A stretch of DNA of 64,000 nucleotides. It comes from Sulfitobacter sp. M05. Lineage in GTDB: Bacteria; Pseudomonadota; Alphaproteobacteria; Rhodobacterales; Rhodobacteraceae. Location: contig NZ_JABEDH010000002.1 of the NCBI RefSeq assembly GCF_029285175.1, positions 248,001-312,000 of the forward strand, read 5' to 3'. Under the pieces are notes generated by a model. That model did not search any database. It saw only the letters and a list, made by a program, of their open reading frames with translations, and was not told where the DNA came from. Below, in pieces: positions 1-7,868 of the stretch (positions are counted from its first letter, which is position 1; every line of letters begins with the position of its first letter). The position numbers were made by a program, and so were the translations under genes.

Positions 1-1484
1 CAACAACAGACGCCTCTACCCCGTCATGCACCACCAGCGAAAAGGTCAGGACAGTATTTGCATCTCCTGCGTTCAACGTCGGCGCGGCAAAAATTGCCTG
101 TGCTTTGTCTGCGTCGGAAAGTTTGACGGCATCACCACCGGTCTGCGCCCATTTATACGTCAGGCTCTGCCCCTTGTCATTGGCAGCAGAAGCGGTGCCG
201 TCCAGTGTCACGCTCGCACTTGAGGCAACCTTCTGGGCTTCACCTGCATCTGCCGTCGGAGCGTTGTTGACTGGCAGCTTTTTCACCGGCGCGGCAACGG
301 TAATCTTCACGGTCTCTACGGTTGAGGCCTCTGCCCCATCATGAACCACAAGCGAGAAGGTCAACACGGCATCGGCCTCTCCTGCTTTCAGTGTCGGAGC
401 GGTAAAGCTGGGCTGGGCGATATCGGCACCTGAAAGTTTGACGGCATCGCCACCGGTTTGCGTCCATTTAAACGTCAGCTTCTGACCCTTGTCATTTGCG
501 TCAGACGCGGTCCCGTCCAGCGTTACATTGGAGGCAGAGGCGACGTTCTGCGCCTCACCGGCATCCGCAGTCGGGGACGTATTTCCGGGCGCCGTCACAG
601 TGACATTCATGGTATCAGGCTTGGAAGTATCCACGCCATCATGAACCACCAGCGAGAACGTCAGCACGGCATCAGCATCGCCAATATTCAGCTTTGGCGC
701 GGCAAAGCTCGGTTGGGCTGTGTCGGCACCTGAAAGCCTGACCGGATCGCCACCGGTCTGGGTCCATTTATAGGTCAGCTTCTGACCCTCGTCATTCGCG
801 TCAGACGCCGTTCCATCCAGGCCCACTTTCGCGGCAGAGGAGACTGTGCGCGACTTGCCCGCATCCGCAGTTGGCGCCGTATTGGTTGGTGCTGTCACAG
901 TGACATTCATGGTATCAGGCTTGGAAGTATCCGCACCGTCATGAACAACCAGCGAGAACGTCAGCACGGCATCGGCATCGCCAATATTCAGCTTTGGCGC
1001 GGCAAAGCTCGGTTGGGCTGTGTCGGCACCTGAAAGCCTGACCGGATCGCCACCGGTCTGGGTCCATTTATAAGTCAACTTCTGACCCTCGTCATTCGCG
1101 TCAGACGCCGTTCCATCCAGACCAACTTTCGCGGCAGAGGCCACTTCTTGAGACTTACCCGCGTCGGCAGTTGGTGCTGTATTGGTTGGTGCCGTCACAG
1201 TGACATTCATGGTATCAGGCTTGGAAGTATCCGCACCGTCATGAACCACCAGTGAGAACGTCAGCACGGCATCGGCGTCGCCCATATTCAGCTTTGGCGC
1301 GGCAAAGCTCGGCTGGGCTGTGTCGGCACCTGAAAGCCTGACCAGATCGCCGCCGGTCTGGGTCCACTTATAGGTCAACTTCTGACCCTCGTCATTTGCG
1401 TCAGACGCCGTTCCATCCAGCCCCACTTTCGCGGCAGAGGAGACTTTGCGCGACTTGCCCGCATCGGCCGTCGGGGCAGTATTC
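1..1484 (-). repeat. Tandem 300-bp coding repeats (four full units plus a partial one)
   Basis: The same sequence recurs every 300 bp exactly. For example, the string tgacattcatggtatcaggc begins at 601, 901 and 1201. Units covering about 581-1480 differ from each other at only a few positions, while those below 580 are clearly more diverged (different wording at 301 and 1). The period is 100 codons, so copy-number change keeps the frame. The gradient of identity points to recent duplication or gene conversion at the N-terminal side of the array. Confidence 0.9.
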
Positions 1485-1939
1485 TGGGGCGTACCAGAAC
1501 CGGACCTGCCAAATTTATAGCTGCCGGCAGGGTAGCGTGCTGGATCAATCTTCGAAGCAGCTGTCGTGGTGAACGAAAAACCCATATAGGTGTCGGATAC
1601 AAAGGTGCCATCTGCGCCATCTTGCTTGAGGCTAGTTACATCGGTCGGCGACACCCCCAAACATGCGGCAATAGCGTCTCGATCTAATGGTCGCCCGCTT
1701 ACGGCTCCATGGTCTCCAGTGAAGTACGATCCACCCGCAAAGTGAGTTCTGTACTTTCCCGACTCCGGCCCCTCAATCCATACGATGGCCGTTTTGCGGG
1801 CTCCAGCGATGTATCCATTTGCATTGCAACTGCCCAAACTACTTTGAACATATGTGTCATCGCGACCATTTGCGTCAAATGCCCAGCCTTGAGCGTTGCT
1901 CAGCATCAGTAAACCGGTTGCTAACACTAATCTCTTCAT
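1..1939 (-). CDS. Secreted protein with tandem Ig/PKD-like repeats (C-terminus beyond window)
   Basis: The frame is open from an ATG at 1939 to the window edge, giving 646 codons; the 3' end is outside. Residues 1-20 form a signal peptide (MKRLVLATGLLMLSNAQGWA). A unique N-terminal domain of about 130 residues with two cysteines (GSCNANG, IAACLGV) follows; I do not recognise it. From about residue 153 the protein consists of 100-residue units starting NTAPTADAGKS and containing KVGLDGTASDANDEG, LTYKWTQTGG and FSLVVHDGAD. This is the pattern of PKD/REJ-like (K319-type) beta-sandwich domains found in bacterial surface proteins. Four full units and part of a fifth are visible. It is probably exported and acts in surface adhesion or polymer contact, but that is inference. 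Plus-strand ORFs here are antisense shadows of the repeats. I am confident of the frame and repeat class, not of function. Confidence 0.85.
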   Translation of the reverse strand, partial: MKRLVLATGLLMLSNAQGWAFDANGRDDTYVQSSLGSCNANGYIAGARKTAIVWIEGPESGKYRTHFAGGSYFTGDHGAVSGRPLDRDAIAACLGVSPTDVTSLKQDGADGTFVSDTYMGFSFTTTAASKIDPARYPAGSYKFGRSGSGTPQNTAPTADAGKSRKVSSAAKVGLDGTASDANDEGQKLTYKWTQTGGDLVRLSGADTAQPSFAAPKLNMGDADAVLTFSLVVHDGADTSKPDTMNVTVTAPTNTAPTADAGKSQEVASAAKVGLDGTASDANDEGQKLTYKWTQTGGDPVRLSGADTAQPSFAAPKLNIGDADAVLTFSLVVHDGADTSKPDTMNVTVTAPTNTAPTADAGKSRTVSSAAKVGLDGTASDANDEGQKLTYKWTQTGGDPVRLSGADTAQPSFAAPKLNIGDADAVLTFSLVVHDGVDTSKPDTMNVTVTAPGNTSPTADAGEAQNVASASNVTLDGTASDANDKGQKLTFKWTQTGGDAVKLSGADIAQPSFTAPTLKAGEADAVLTFSLVVHDGAEASTVETVKITVAAPVKKLPVNNAPTADAGEAQKVASSASVTLDGTASAANDKGQSLTYKWAQTGGDAVKLSDADKAQAIFAAPTLNAGDANTVLTFSLVVHDGVEASVV

Positions 1940-2553
1940 TGTACTCGTCCCATTTTTCCCAGTTCAGGGACCGAAATTGACTGCTCACCTCAGACCCGTT
2001 TTATCGTTCTAGTTGAACCAGACGGGCAGCCGTGTGACCAAACTGGGGCAAGAATTGGAACTTGGTATTTCATACTGCAAACAGGCACTTGCCCCGGATC
2101 AGCGCGCGTTAACAATGGCCGAGAAAGTTTGGCTATTTCCGTCAGATACCGTTGAGAAGCGGCACCTAAAAACGCCTTTATTTATTAGTTAACTCCGCCC
2201 AAACCCGCCGTAACCCGGAGTTGAGCCGAGCGGGGAAATTTCGCCAACCAGAAGCTTTTCAGAGGAAGAAAGAAAAAGGATTGTTAGGGGCATCCGCGAG
2301 AGGAAATTTTCCGGTGACGTCGCGGAATGCCGACAGTGACACGTCAGCAACCGCCACATAGGTTAACGCAAAAGAGGATTTTCGCCCTGAAAGAGTCGGC
2401 ACAGTAGAACCTGTGAAGATTCATCCCATGCCCTGACGAAAAATGTCCACTGCTCCAGCACTGCTTGAAAACGGAAAATACCACACGCCGCTTGAAGTTA
2501 CGCATACCAACCAGCGGGTGATGATCTGGGTTTCGGGCATTCGCGGAGAGCGT
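1940..2553. other. Gene-poor stretch upstream of the repeat protein
   Basis: This 614-bp stretch must hold the promoter of the repeat protein (minus strand). It contains an inverted repeat ggggcaag/cttgcccc (about 2045 and 2088), a bulged hairpin at 2289-2331 (ggcatccgcga against tcgcggaatgcc), and one short open frame listed separately. The plus-strand frame starting at 2443 overlaps the DUF2322 gene antisense and looks like a shadow. I see no convincing conserved gene. Confidence 0.5.
2034..2192 (+). CDS. Possible small protein, 52 residues, unrecognised
   Basis: This is a GTG-started frame (VTKLGQELELGISY...) ending KTPLFIS then TAA, lying in the otherwise gene-free stretch and divergent from the repeat protein. 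The composition is protein-like: an amphipathic start and no low complexity. I see only a weak purine stretch (acggg) as a ribosome site and recognise no family. It could be a real small protein, a decayed fragment, or chance. Confidence 0.2.
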   Translation: MTKLGQELELGISYCKQALAPDQRALTMAEKVWLFPSDTVEKRHLKTPLFIS

Positions 2554-2883
2554 TTAAGGGCGCTTTACCCGAATGCCAAACGCTGCGCCGCCCTCAACGA
2601 CCCGAAACAACCGGTCGATGTTGGGATGGGCTCCGGGCCGGTTTTTCGCGTCTTCTGTATGTTCTGCAAAGAGTGCCAGACCATGGGCCGCCGCTTCGGC
2701 ATTCACCGCCTCGAATTGCACTGCAAGATATTGATAAACCGCCAACGATCCCTTTTTTCCCGCCGCGTTCTCTATAACCTCAATAACTGCCCCGTCGGCA
2801 CCGACGATTTCAATGCCGGCCAGCCCGTCAATTGAAGGCAAAAGCAGAAGGTTGTCTTTAAACGAAGCCGTTGGTTGAATCAT
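2554..2883 (-). CDS. DUF2322 family protein
   Basis: This is a 109-residue protein. It matches my memory of the DUF2322 family over its whole length: an N-terminal MIQPTASFKDNL, a central GSLAVY, then the hallmark AEHTEDA and PGAHPNIDRLF. It has no signal peptide or membrane segment, so it is probably cytosolic. The family has no assigned function that I know of. The gene stands alone; the GST gene upstream is on the same strand but more than 250 bp away. The length is typical of the family and the ATG at 2883 fits the conserved N-terminus. Confidence 0.8.
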   Translation of the reverse strand: MIQPTASFKDNLLLLPSIDGLAGIEIVGADGAVIEVIENAAGKKGSLAVYQYLAVQFEAVNAEAAAHGLALFAEHTEDAKNRPGAHPNIDRLFRVVEGGAAFGIRVKRP

Positions 2884-2938
2884 CGTGATGTCCTCATAGG
2901 GTACCGCCCCACTGAACTGTCACGAAAAATCTGCCTCA

Positions 2939-3133
2939 TCAAGCGGCAGGCGATGAATCTAGGCCGGTTGTTTCACAAGCGCCTTGCAACCGAACGGACA
3001 CCGCTTTGTCCGAAAACCACTGATATGTAAGACATTCAACTGAGGGTTCTCCGCCCTCCAATGCCCCGAAAACACGAATCCTGTCAGGGTATTGCGGGGC
3101 ATGTTTCAGATCCGGCAGAATAGCGGCTGGCAA
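2939..3133 (-). CDS. Doubtful 64-residue ORF between GST and DUF2322 genes
   Basis: The frame starts MPAAILPDLKH and contains EGGEPSVECLTYQWF. I do not recognise a family. The frame starts only seven bases after the GST stop and lies on the same strand. It may be a small gene, an insertion-sequence remnant or a chance frame. No clear ribosome site is seen. Listed so that the 256-bp gap is accounted for. Confidence 0.2.
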   Translation of the reverse strand: MPAAILPDLKHAPQYPDRIRVFGALEGGEPSVECLTYQWFSDKAVSVRLQGACETTGLDSSPAA

Positions 3134-3139
3134 GGTGAA

Positions 3140-3787
3140 TTACTCCCCGGGCAGACCGGGTGCCGTCATCCGCAGGCTTTTGCGCTGTGACGCCCCTGCC
3201 CACCAGCCTGCAAGCTGCGGGTAGGCCTTTAACGCCTCAGCGCCTTCTGGTGCTTGCACAAAATAGTCGATCATCGGTGCCAAATGACACTCCGCCAGAG
3301 TGAAGTTCTGACCAACCAGCACATGGCCCTCTTTCGCGATGCCCTCCAGCGCGGCCAAAACAGTATGCGACGCATCAAGACCGGCGGTAACCTCAGCTTC
3401 GTCCGCCACTTCCCCAACAGCGGGCCGAAACACGCGATGGGCAAAAACCTGACGGACCATCGGCAGATAACCATAGCTGTCGACAACCGAAACCACCTGC
3501 GCAACCCGCGCCAGTGATTGCGCATCTGTGGGCAATAGCGCAGGCCCCTCAAACGCGGCGTTAACATAACGGGTGATGGCGGAGGTTTCGAATAGATCAA
3601 ACGCCCGGTTGCTGAGAACAGGCACCCGCCCGAACGGATGCCGCCTCACATAATCCTCGGGCACATGCGCCGCAAAGGGGTCGATTTCTTCTATCTCATA
3701 GGCAACGCGCTTTTCGTGCAGGGCAACACGCGCAATGCGATTGTACACACTATACCGATAACCGCGCAGAATGACCTGATGCTCCAT
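3140..3787 (-). CDS. Glutathione S-transferase family protein
   Basis: This 215-residue protein has a thioredoxin-fold N-terminal domain (residues 1-80: ILRGYRYSVYNRIARVAL, then GRVPVLSNRAF and the glutathione-contact FETSAITRYV) and an all-helical C-terminal domain (about 90-205, including LTLAECHLAPMIDYF with the N-capping-type motif). It probably conjugates or reduces an unknown electrophile with glutathione in the cytosol. The active-site Tyr/Ser would lie in the RYSVYN segment. The gene is monocistronic and divergent from the membrane protein at 3965, with a shared 177-bp promoter region. The substrate cannot be predicted. Confidence 0.88.
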   Translation of the reverse strand: MEHQVILRGYRYSVYNRIARVALHEKRVAYEIEEIDPFAAHVPEDYVRRHPFGRVPVLSNRAFDLFETSAITRYVNAAFEGPALLPTDAQSLARVAQVVSVVDSYGYLPMVRQVFAHRVFRPAVGEVADEAEVTAGLDASHTVLAALEGIAKEGHVLVGQNFTLAECHLAPMIDYFVQAPEGAEALKAYPQLAGWWAGASQRKSLRMTAPGLPGE

Positions 3788-3964
3788 GCGTCTTCTCTAT
3801 CACAGGAATCGCCTTTGCAAAATGCAGCCCGTGAGCAGGGTCGGCTCCCCCACCACCTGCCCGCCTCGCGGCGGACTGACGCAGCACATAGTTCTCGGTG
3901 TCTGCCGGCTCTGTCCGCTGATACCCTGATTTTGCCAGAAACCTTCGGCCTCAAAGGAACCTCA

Positions 3965-4351
3965 ATGAACATCCCCGTCCTTATCGTCGCTTGCATCACA
4001 TTGCTGGCTTTCGTCGCCCACCTGATTGGCGGCACCCGTGAAACCGCAAGCCTTGCCCCCGCAGCCCAAGACACGGAACGAACCCCCCATTGGGTGCAGG
4101 CAATGTGCGCCTTTCAGATGCTGTCGGTCGACCTGCTGGCGGTGGCCCTTGCCCTGTTCGCCATCGCGCTCTGGGACATGGGCCCGCAAGAAGCCAATTT
4201 TATCACCGGTTTCGGCCTCCTGTACCTCGCTTGGGCGGCGGCATGGGTGATCCAGCTGCGCTGGCTCAACCGCCCGGCGGCTTCCCTGCTGCGCCTGCCC
4301 CATTGGACCGTCTGGATTGTCTGCGCTGCCCTGTTGCTTATCGCCGGCTGA
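3965..4351 (+). CDS. Small four-helix integral membrane protein
   Basis: The protein has 128 residues with four hydrophobic segments: about 2-20 (IPVLIVACITLLAFVAHLI), about 50-72 (MLSVDLLAVALALFAIAL), about 80-98 and about 108-126. I chose the ATG at 3965, after the A/G-rich tcaaaggaacctca; the longer open frame upstream has no hydrophobic or family-like content. Family unknown to me; there are no obvious catalytic residues. It lies divergent from the GST gene and just upstream of the inverted-repeat element at 4359. Confidence 0.65.
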   Translation: MNIPVLIVACITLLAFVAHLIGGTRETASLAPAAQDTERTPHWVQAMCAFQMLSVDLLAVALALFAIALWDMGPQEANFITGFGLLYLAWAAAWVIQLRWLNRPAASLLRLPHWTVWIVCAALLLIAG

Positions 4352-4358
4352 TCGGTTG

Positions 4359-4514
4359 TAGGGTCAGGACCCATGAATCCTGTGCCGTCAGTTCCACGTC
4401 ATTTCAGCGTCTCGAACCGCTTGCAAATAGAACCACTATTGACGGCGCAGCCCAAACCATTGAACTTTCGTGGAATTGCCGCTGACGATACAGGATTCAT
4501 GGATCCTGACCCTA
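4359..4514. mobile_element. MITE-like element with ~30-bp terminal inverted repeats
   Basis: The left end (tagggtcaggacccatgaat...) at 4359-4391 is repeated inverted at 4482-4514 (...attcatggatcctgaccct). Over 33 bp the arms differ at only about three or four positions. The interior of about 90 bp has no coding capacity. This is the structure of a non-autonomous insertion (MITE) or a collapsed IS. It lies 7 bp after the membrane protein stop and about 48 bp before mnmH. I cannot see a clear target duplication. Confidence 0.7.
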
Positions 4515-4561
4515 ACATCGGTGCAAGGGCATAAGAGGCAATAGTTGCACAAAGGCACATC

Positions 4562-5623
4562 ATGACCCCCTTCACCCTGACGTCCTTGGCAGATTTACAT
4601 CGGTTGAAAGCCGACACCATCATCGACGTACGTGCCCCCTCGGAATTTGCACAGGATCACATGCCCGGTGCAATTAACCTGCCGGTCCTGAATGATGCAG
4701 AACGCGCAACCGTCGGTACAGTCTATACACAGGTGTCCCCGTTCAACGCCCGCAAAATCGGCGGTGCATTGGTGGCCCAAAACACCGCCCACCATCTGCA
4801 AAACGCATTGGCGGACAAGGACGGCGGCTGGCAACCTTTGGTCTATTGCTGGCGCGGCGGGCAACGCTCCGGTGCTTTTGCGACGATCCTTGATCAAGTC
4901 GGCTGGCGGGTGCAGTTGCTGCAGGGCGGGTATCGCAGCTATCGGCGCGCCGTGGTGCAAACGCTCTATGACACGCCCCTGCCCCACCGCCTGATGCTGG
5001 TCGATGGCGGCACAGGCACCGCCAAGACCGCCCTGCTGCACCATCTTTCGCAAGCCGGCGCACAGATCCTCGACCTCGAAGCCATGGCTGAACACCGTGG
5101 CTCCCTGTTTGGCGGGCTAAGCAGCCCGCAACCCGCACAACGCATGTTCGAAACCCGTGTCGCGCGCGCACTCAGCACCCTCGATCCCGCGAAAATCACC
5201 TTTGTCGAAGCCGAAAGCAGCAAGGTCGGCCAACGTATCATTCCCCCGTCCCTCTGGGCGCGCATGGGCGATGCGCCCCGCCTGCGGATCGATGCCCCGC
5301 TCGCGGCCCGCAGCGACTTTCTGTGCCGTGCCTATGCTGACCTGACCCAGAACGCACAGCAGCTTGGCAAGTTGATCGACCTCCTGCGCCCTTATCACCC
5401 CGCCAGCCGGATCGCCCAATGGCAAACACAGGCCAATACGGCCGAGTGGCAAACCCTTGCTGCAGGCCTGATCCGGGAACACTATGATCCGCGCTATGCC
5501 AAATCCGCTGCCATCAAAGCCCCCCCCATCGCACAGATCGACATGGCAGACCTTGCAGACAACACTTTGGCCCAAGCCGCCCAAGATCTGGTGCGACAAT
5601 TTAGCTATAGTGCCCGACCTTAA
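4562..5623 (+). CDS. mnmH: tRNA 2-selenouridine synthase
   Basis: The protein has 353 residues. The N-terminal rhodanese domain (1-130) has IIDVRAPSEFAQDHMPGA and the active-site loop VYCWRGGQRSG with the catalytic Cys. The C-terminal half carries a P-loop-like segment (GGTGTAKTALL) followed by LDLEAMAEHRGS, typical of SelU/YbbB. It converts 2-thiouridine at the wobble position of some tRNAs to 2-selenouridine using selenophosphate. The partner enzyme SelD is encoded convergently next door, giving functional linkage. The length matches the family (about 350-370). Both genes end inside the palindromic repeat at 5612-5710. Confidence 0.95.
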   Translation: MTPFTLTSLADLHRLKADTIIDVRAPSEFAQDHMPGAINLPVLNDAERATVGTVYTQVSPFNARKIGGALVAQNTAHHLQNALADKDGGWQPLVYCWRGGQRSGAFATILDQVGWRVQLLQGGYRSYRRAVVQTLYDTPLPHRLMLVDGGTGTAKTALLHHLSQAGAQILDLEAMAEHRGSLFGGLSSPQPAQRMFETRVARALSTLDPAKITFVEAESSKVGQRIIPPSLWARMGDAPRLRIDAPLAARSDFLCRAYADLTQNAQQLGKLIDLLRPYHPASRIAQWQTQANTAEWQTLAAGLIREHYDPRYAKSAAIKAPPIAQIDMADLADNTLAQAAQDLVRQFSYSARP

Positions 5624-5710
5624 ACATGAATCCCCAATACCCAGCCACGCTGCGCGTTCTCGGGACATCGGGGATACGAAATGTTTCAGGTTAATGGCCG
5701 GACGCGATAA
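5612..5710 (-). repeat. Palindromic repeat element, copy C
   Basis: Read on the minus strand this is gcgtccggcc..taacctgaaacatttcg, a hairpin (gtatccccgat ... attggggat) with the loop-side gagaacgcgcagcgtgg, then catgtttaagg. It aligns almost base for base with copies at 19098-19197 and 35240-35340. The stop codons of both convergent neighbours lie inside it (mnmH TAA at 5621-5623, selD TAA at 5691-5693). It is probably a REP/BIME-type element acting as a two-way terminator. Confidence 0.85.
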
Positions 5711-7868
5711 GGGTGATCCGCCCGCTGCCCTGTGACAGCGCCCCGATTTTATACCCGACACAGCCCTGCGCACCCAAATCCGCCAATACCTCATCAGCCT
5801 GCGCCTCTGGCACTGCCGCCAACAACCCGCCCGCGGTCTGCGGATCAAACAACAGCGGATCATCCTGCCCGCTCACCGGCGCATCCACACGGTTTGACGG
5901 CATCAATGTTGAAGAAACCCCCGCATCCGACAGTGCCCGCGCACCTGCATAAACCGGTATCTTGTCACGCCATAAAACCGCATCCATCCCCGAGGCTGCA
6001 CAAATCGCCTGCACATGCCCCGCCAGACCAAAGCCGGTCACATCCGTCATCGCATGGGCCACACCAGCCAGCACTGCCGCCGCGCGATGCTGCGACTGGC
6101 CCATCACCTCTAATGCGGCCGCCACGTCCCGCCCGTCCGCCTGCCCCGCCATATCAGCCGCCAATATCACCCCCGACCCGATGGGCCGCGTCAGGATCAA
6201 CACATCCCCGTTCTGCGCCCCCGCAACCGTCAGCGGCATCTCTGCCCGCGTCCCCGTCACCGTAAACCCGATGGTCAGCTCCGCCCCCATCGTCGTGTGG
6301 CCGCCAACCAGCTGCGCTCCCGCAGCCTGAAACACTGCCTCGGCCTGCTGCGTCACCTCGCGCAAACTACGTTCCTGCAAGGCCGCCGCCATCTGCGGCA
6401 CCACGATCTGCGCCAGCGCCACCTGCGGCTGCGCCCCCATCGCCCAGATGTCGCCCAGCGCATGTACCGCCGCGATCCGCGCCATCTGGGCGGGATCTTC
6501 AATCAAGGCCCGCAGATGATCGGTGCTGAGTACCTGAAACCCACCGCCCGGCTGGCGCAGCACCGCCGCATCATCCCCCGCCCCGGTCACGACATCGCCC
6601 CGCACCGCCGCAATGCCTTGCAAGCCGCCCGATAAAACACCGCGCCCGACCTTTGCACCACAACCACCACACAGCGGCTTGGCTGCCAATATCTCGGAAA
6701 CACCCGCCGCCAGCTCACCCGTCACCGCCGGCACGGCCATTGTCGGCAAATCCGCCAAACGGTCCATAAATTTGCGATCAATCCGGTCTTTCCAGCGCCA
6801 CAACAGCGGCCCCGCCAAACTCAGCCCGAAATTCTCGGCCATGGCCGATTTATCCCCCAAGGAAATCAGCTTGAGATAATGCTTTTGCGGCTTCCACGTC
6901 TTGCGCCTGCCCCCGCTCAGGGCGGCGCGCAAATTGTGATGTAACACCGGTGCTGCGCGCACGGCAAACACCCCCGCCTTGGGCCTCGGCGCATGGGGCA
7001 TCACCGCGCAATCGCCCACTGCAAACAGGGCCGCATCCCCACGCACCGCCAAATCCGCCCCCACCTCGATGAACCCATCACGCTGCGGCAAATCCGTCTT
7101 TGCAATCCAGCGATGCGGAAATGCGCCCGCCGCCCCCACACAAAACGCAGCGGGCACCGCCGGCTGATCCGCAAGAACCACGCGATCCGCCGCTACCTCA
7201 AGCACCTGCGCCGCCACCCGCACCTCAACACCCAGCCCCGCCATCACCGACAACATCCTACGCCGCGCCGCCGCGCCCATGCCCGATATCTGCCGCCCGG
7301 CTTCAATCACCGTCACCCGTGCTGCAACACCGGCCCCACGCAGGGCAAATGCCATCGCCATCGCCAGCTCGCACCCCGCCACACCGCCACCAATCACCGC
7401 CACGTCCGGCGCAACCTCGCCCGCCGCCACACGCGCCAGAAACTCACGCCAGCACGCGGCGTACCGATCCAGCGGTTTGGCCCCGATCCCGTGTTCCGCA
7501 AACCCCGGCAAATCCATCTCTGCCGTAATCCCCACATCAACCGACGCCACATCATAGGCCACCGGCCCGCGCCCCTCCAAGATCACCTCGCGCCGGTCCC
7601 GATCTATCCCCACCGCCTTGTCTAAAATCAGCCGCGCCCCCGCATGACGGCACAAGCGCACCAGATCAATCTCCAGTTCATCGCGCCCGTAGTGCCCCGC
7701 AATATGCCCTGGCAACATCCCCGTATAAGGCGCGGTCGGCCCCGGATTAATCACCGTCACCCGCGCCCCCGCCAGCCGATCCATCCCCCAACTGCGCAAC
7801 ACCAGCGCATGGGCATGGCCGCCCCCGACCAACACCAGATCACGCGTATAGGGCACAGGGCTCAACAC
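5691..7868 (-). CDS. selD: Pyridine-nucleotide oxidoreductase-selenide, water dikinase fusion
   Basis: The 725-residue fusion has an N-terminal FAD/NAD(P) oxidoreductase (about 1-370; LVLVGGGHAHALVL dinucleotide fold, AVIGGGVAGCELAMA second fold, ALFAVGDCAVM FAD-binding end). The C-terminal SelD domain (about 390-720) has LCGGCGAKVG, the ATP-binding GAGDDAAV, LSTDHL, and GGHTTMGAELTIG. SelD makes selenophosphate from selenide and ATP. The motif GCGAK keeps the Cys equivalent to E. coli Cys17 but has Ala where E. coli has Cys19. The oxidoreductase may reduce a selenium precursor; fusions of this kind are known. The start is GTG at 7868. Convergent with mnmH, the likely consumer of the product. 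No selA or selB is in the window. Confidence 0.93.
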   Translation of the reverse strand: MLSPVPYTRDLVLVGGGHAHALVLRSWGMDRLAGARVTVINPGPTAPYTGMLPGHIAGHYGRDELEIDLVRLCRHAGARLILDKAVGIDRDRREVILEGRGPVAYDVASVDVGITAEMDLPGFAEHGIGAKPLDRYAACWREFLARVAAGEVAPDVAVIGGGVAGCELAMAMAFALRGAGVAARVTVIEAGRQISGMGAAARRRMLSVMAGLGVEVRVAAQVLEVAADRVVLADQPAVPAAFCVGAAGAFPHRWIAKTDLPQRDGFIEVGADLAVRGDAALFAVGDCAVMPHAPRPKAGVFAVRAAPVLHHNLRAALSGGRRKTWKPQKHYLKLISLGDKSAMAENFGLSLAGPLLWRWKDRIDRKFMDRLADLPTMAVPAVTGELAAGVSEILAAKPLCGGCGAKVGRGVLSGGLQGIAAVRGDVVTGAGDDAAVLRQPGGGFQVLSTDHLRALIEDPAQMARIAAVHALGDIWAMGAQPQVALAQIVVPQMAAALQERSLREVTQQAEAVFQAAGAQLVGGHTTMGAELTIGFTVTGTRAEMPLTVAGAQNGDVLILTRPIGSGVILAADMAGQADGRDVAAALEVMGQSQHRAAAVLAGVAHAMTDVTGFGLAGHVQAICAASGMDAVLWRDKIPVYAGARALSDAGVSSTLMPSNRVDAPVSGQDDPLLFDPQTAGGLLAAVPEAQADEVLADLGAQGCVGYKIGALSQGSGRITLIASGH

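Noticed and set aside
26-733. Three plus-strand ORFs over the start of the window
   Set aside because: They are antisense to the tandem repeat protein and recur because the DNA repeats; the minus frame has a signal peptide and domain pattern.
1-1484. CRISPR-like repeats
   Set aside because: The 300-bp units are contiguous, coding and without spacers.
3638-3964. N-terminal extension of the four-helix membrane protein
   Set aside because: The 109 extra codons run antisense into the GST gene and have no membrane or family-like content; the ATG at 3965 starts directly with a hydrophobic segment.
5732-7625. Proline/histidine-rich plus-strand ORFs inside selD
   Set aside because: Low-complexity antisense shadows of a GC-rich gene with a full domain set on the other strand.
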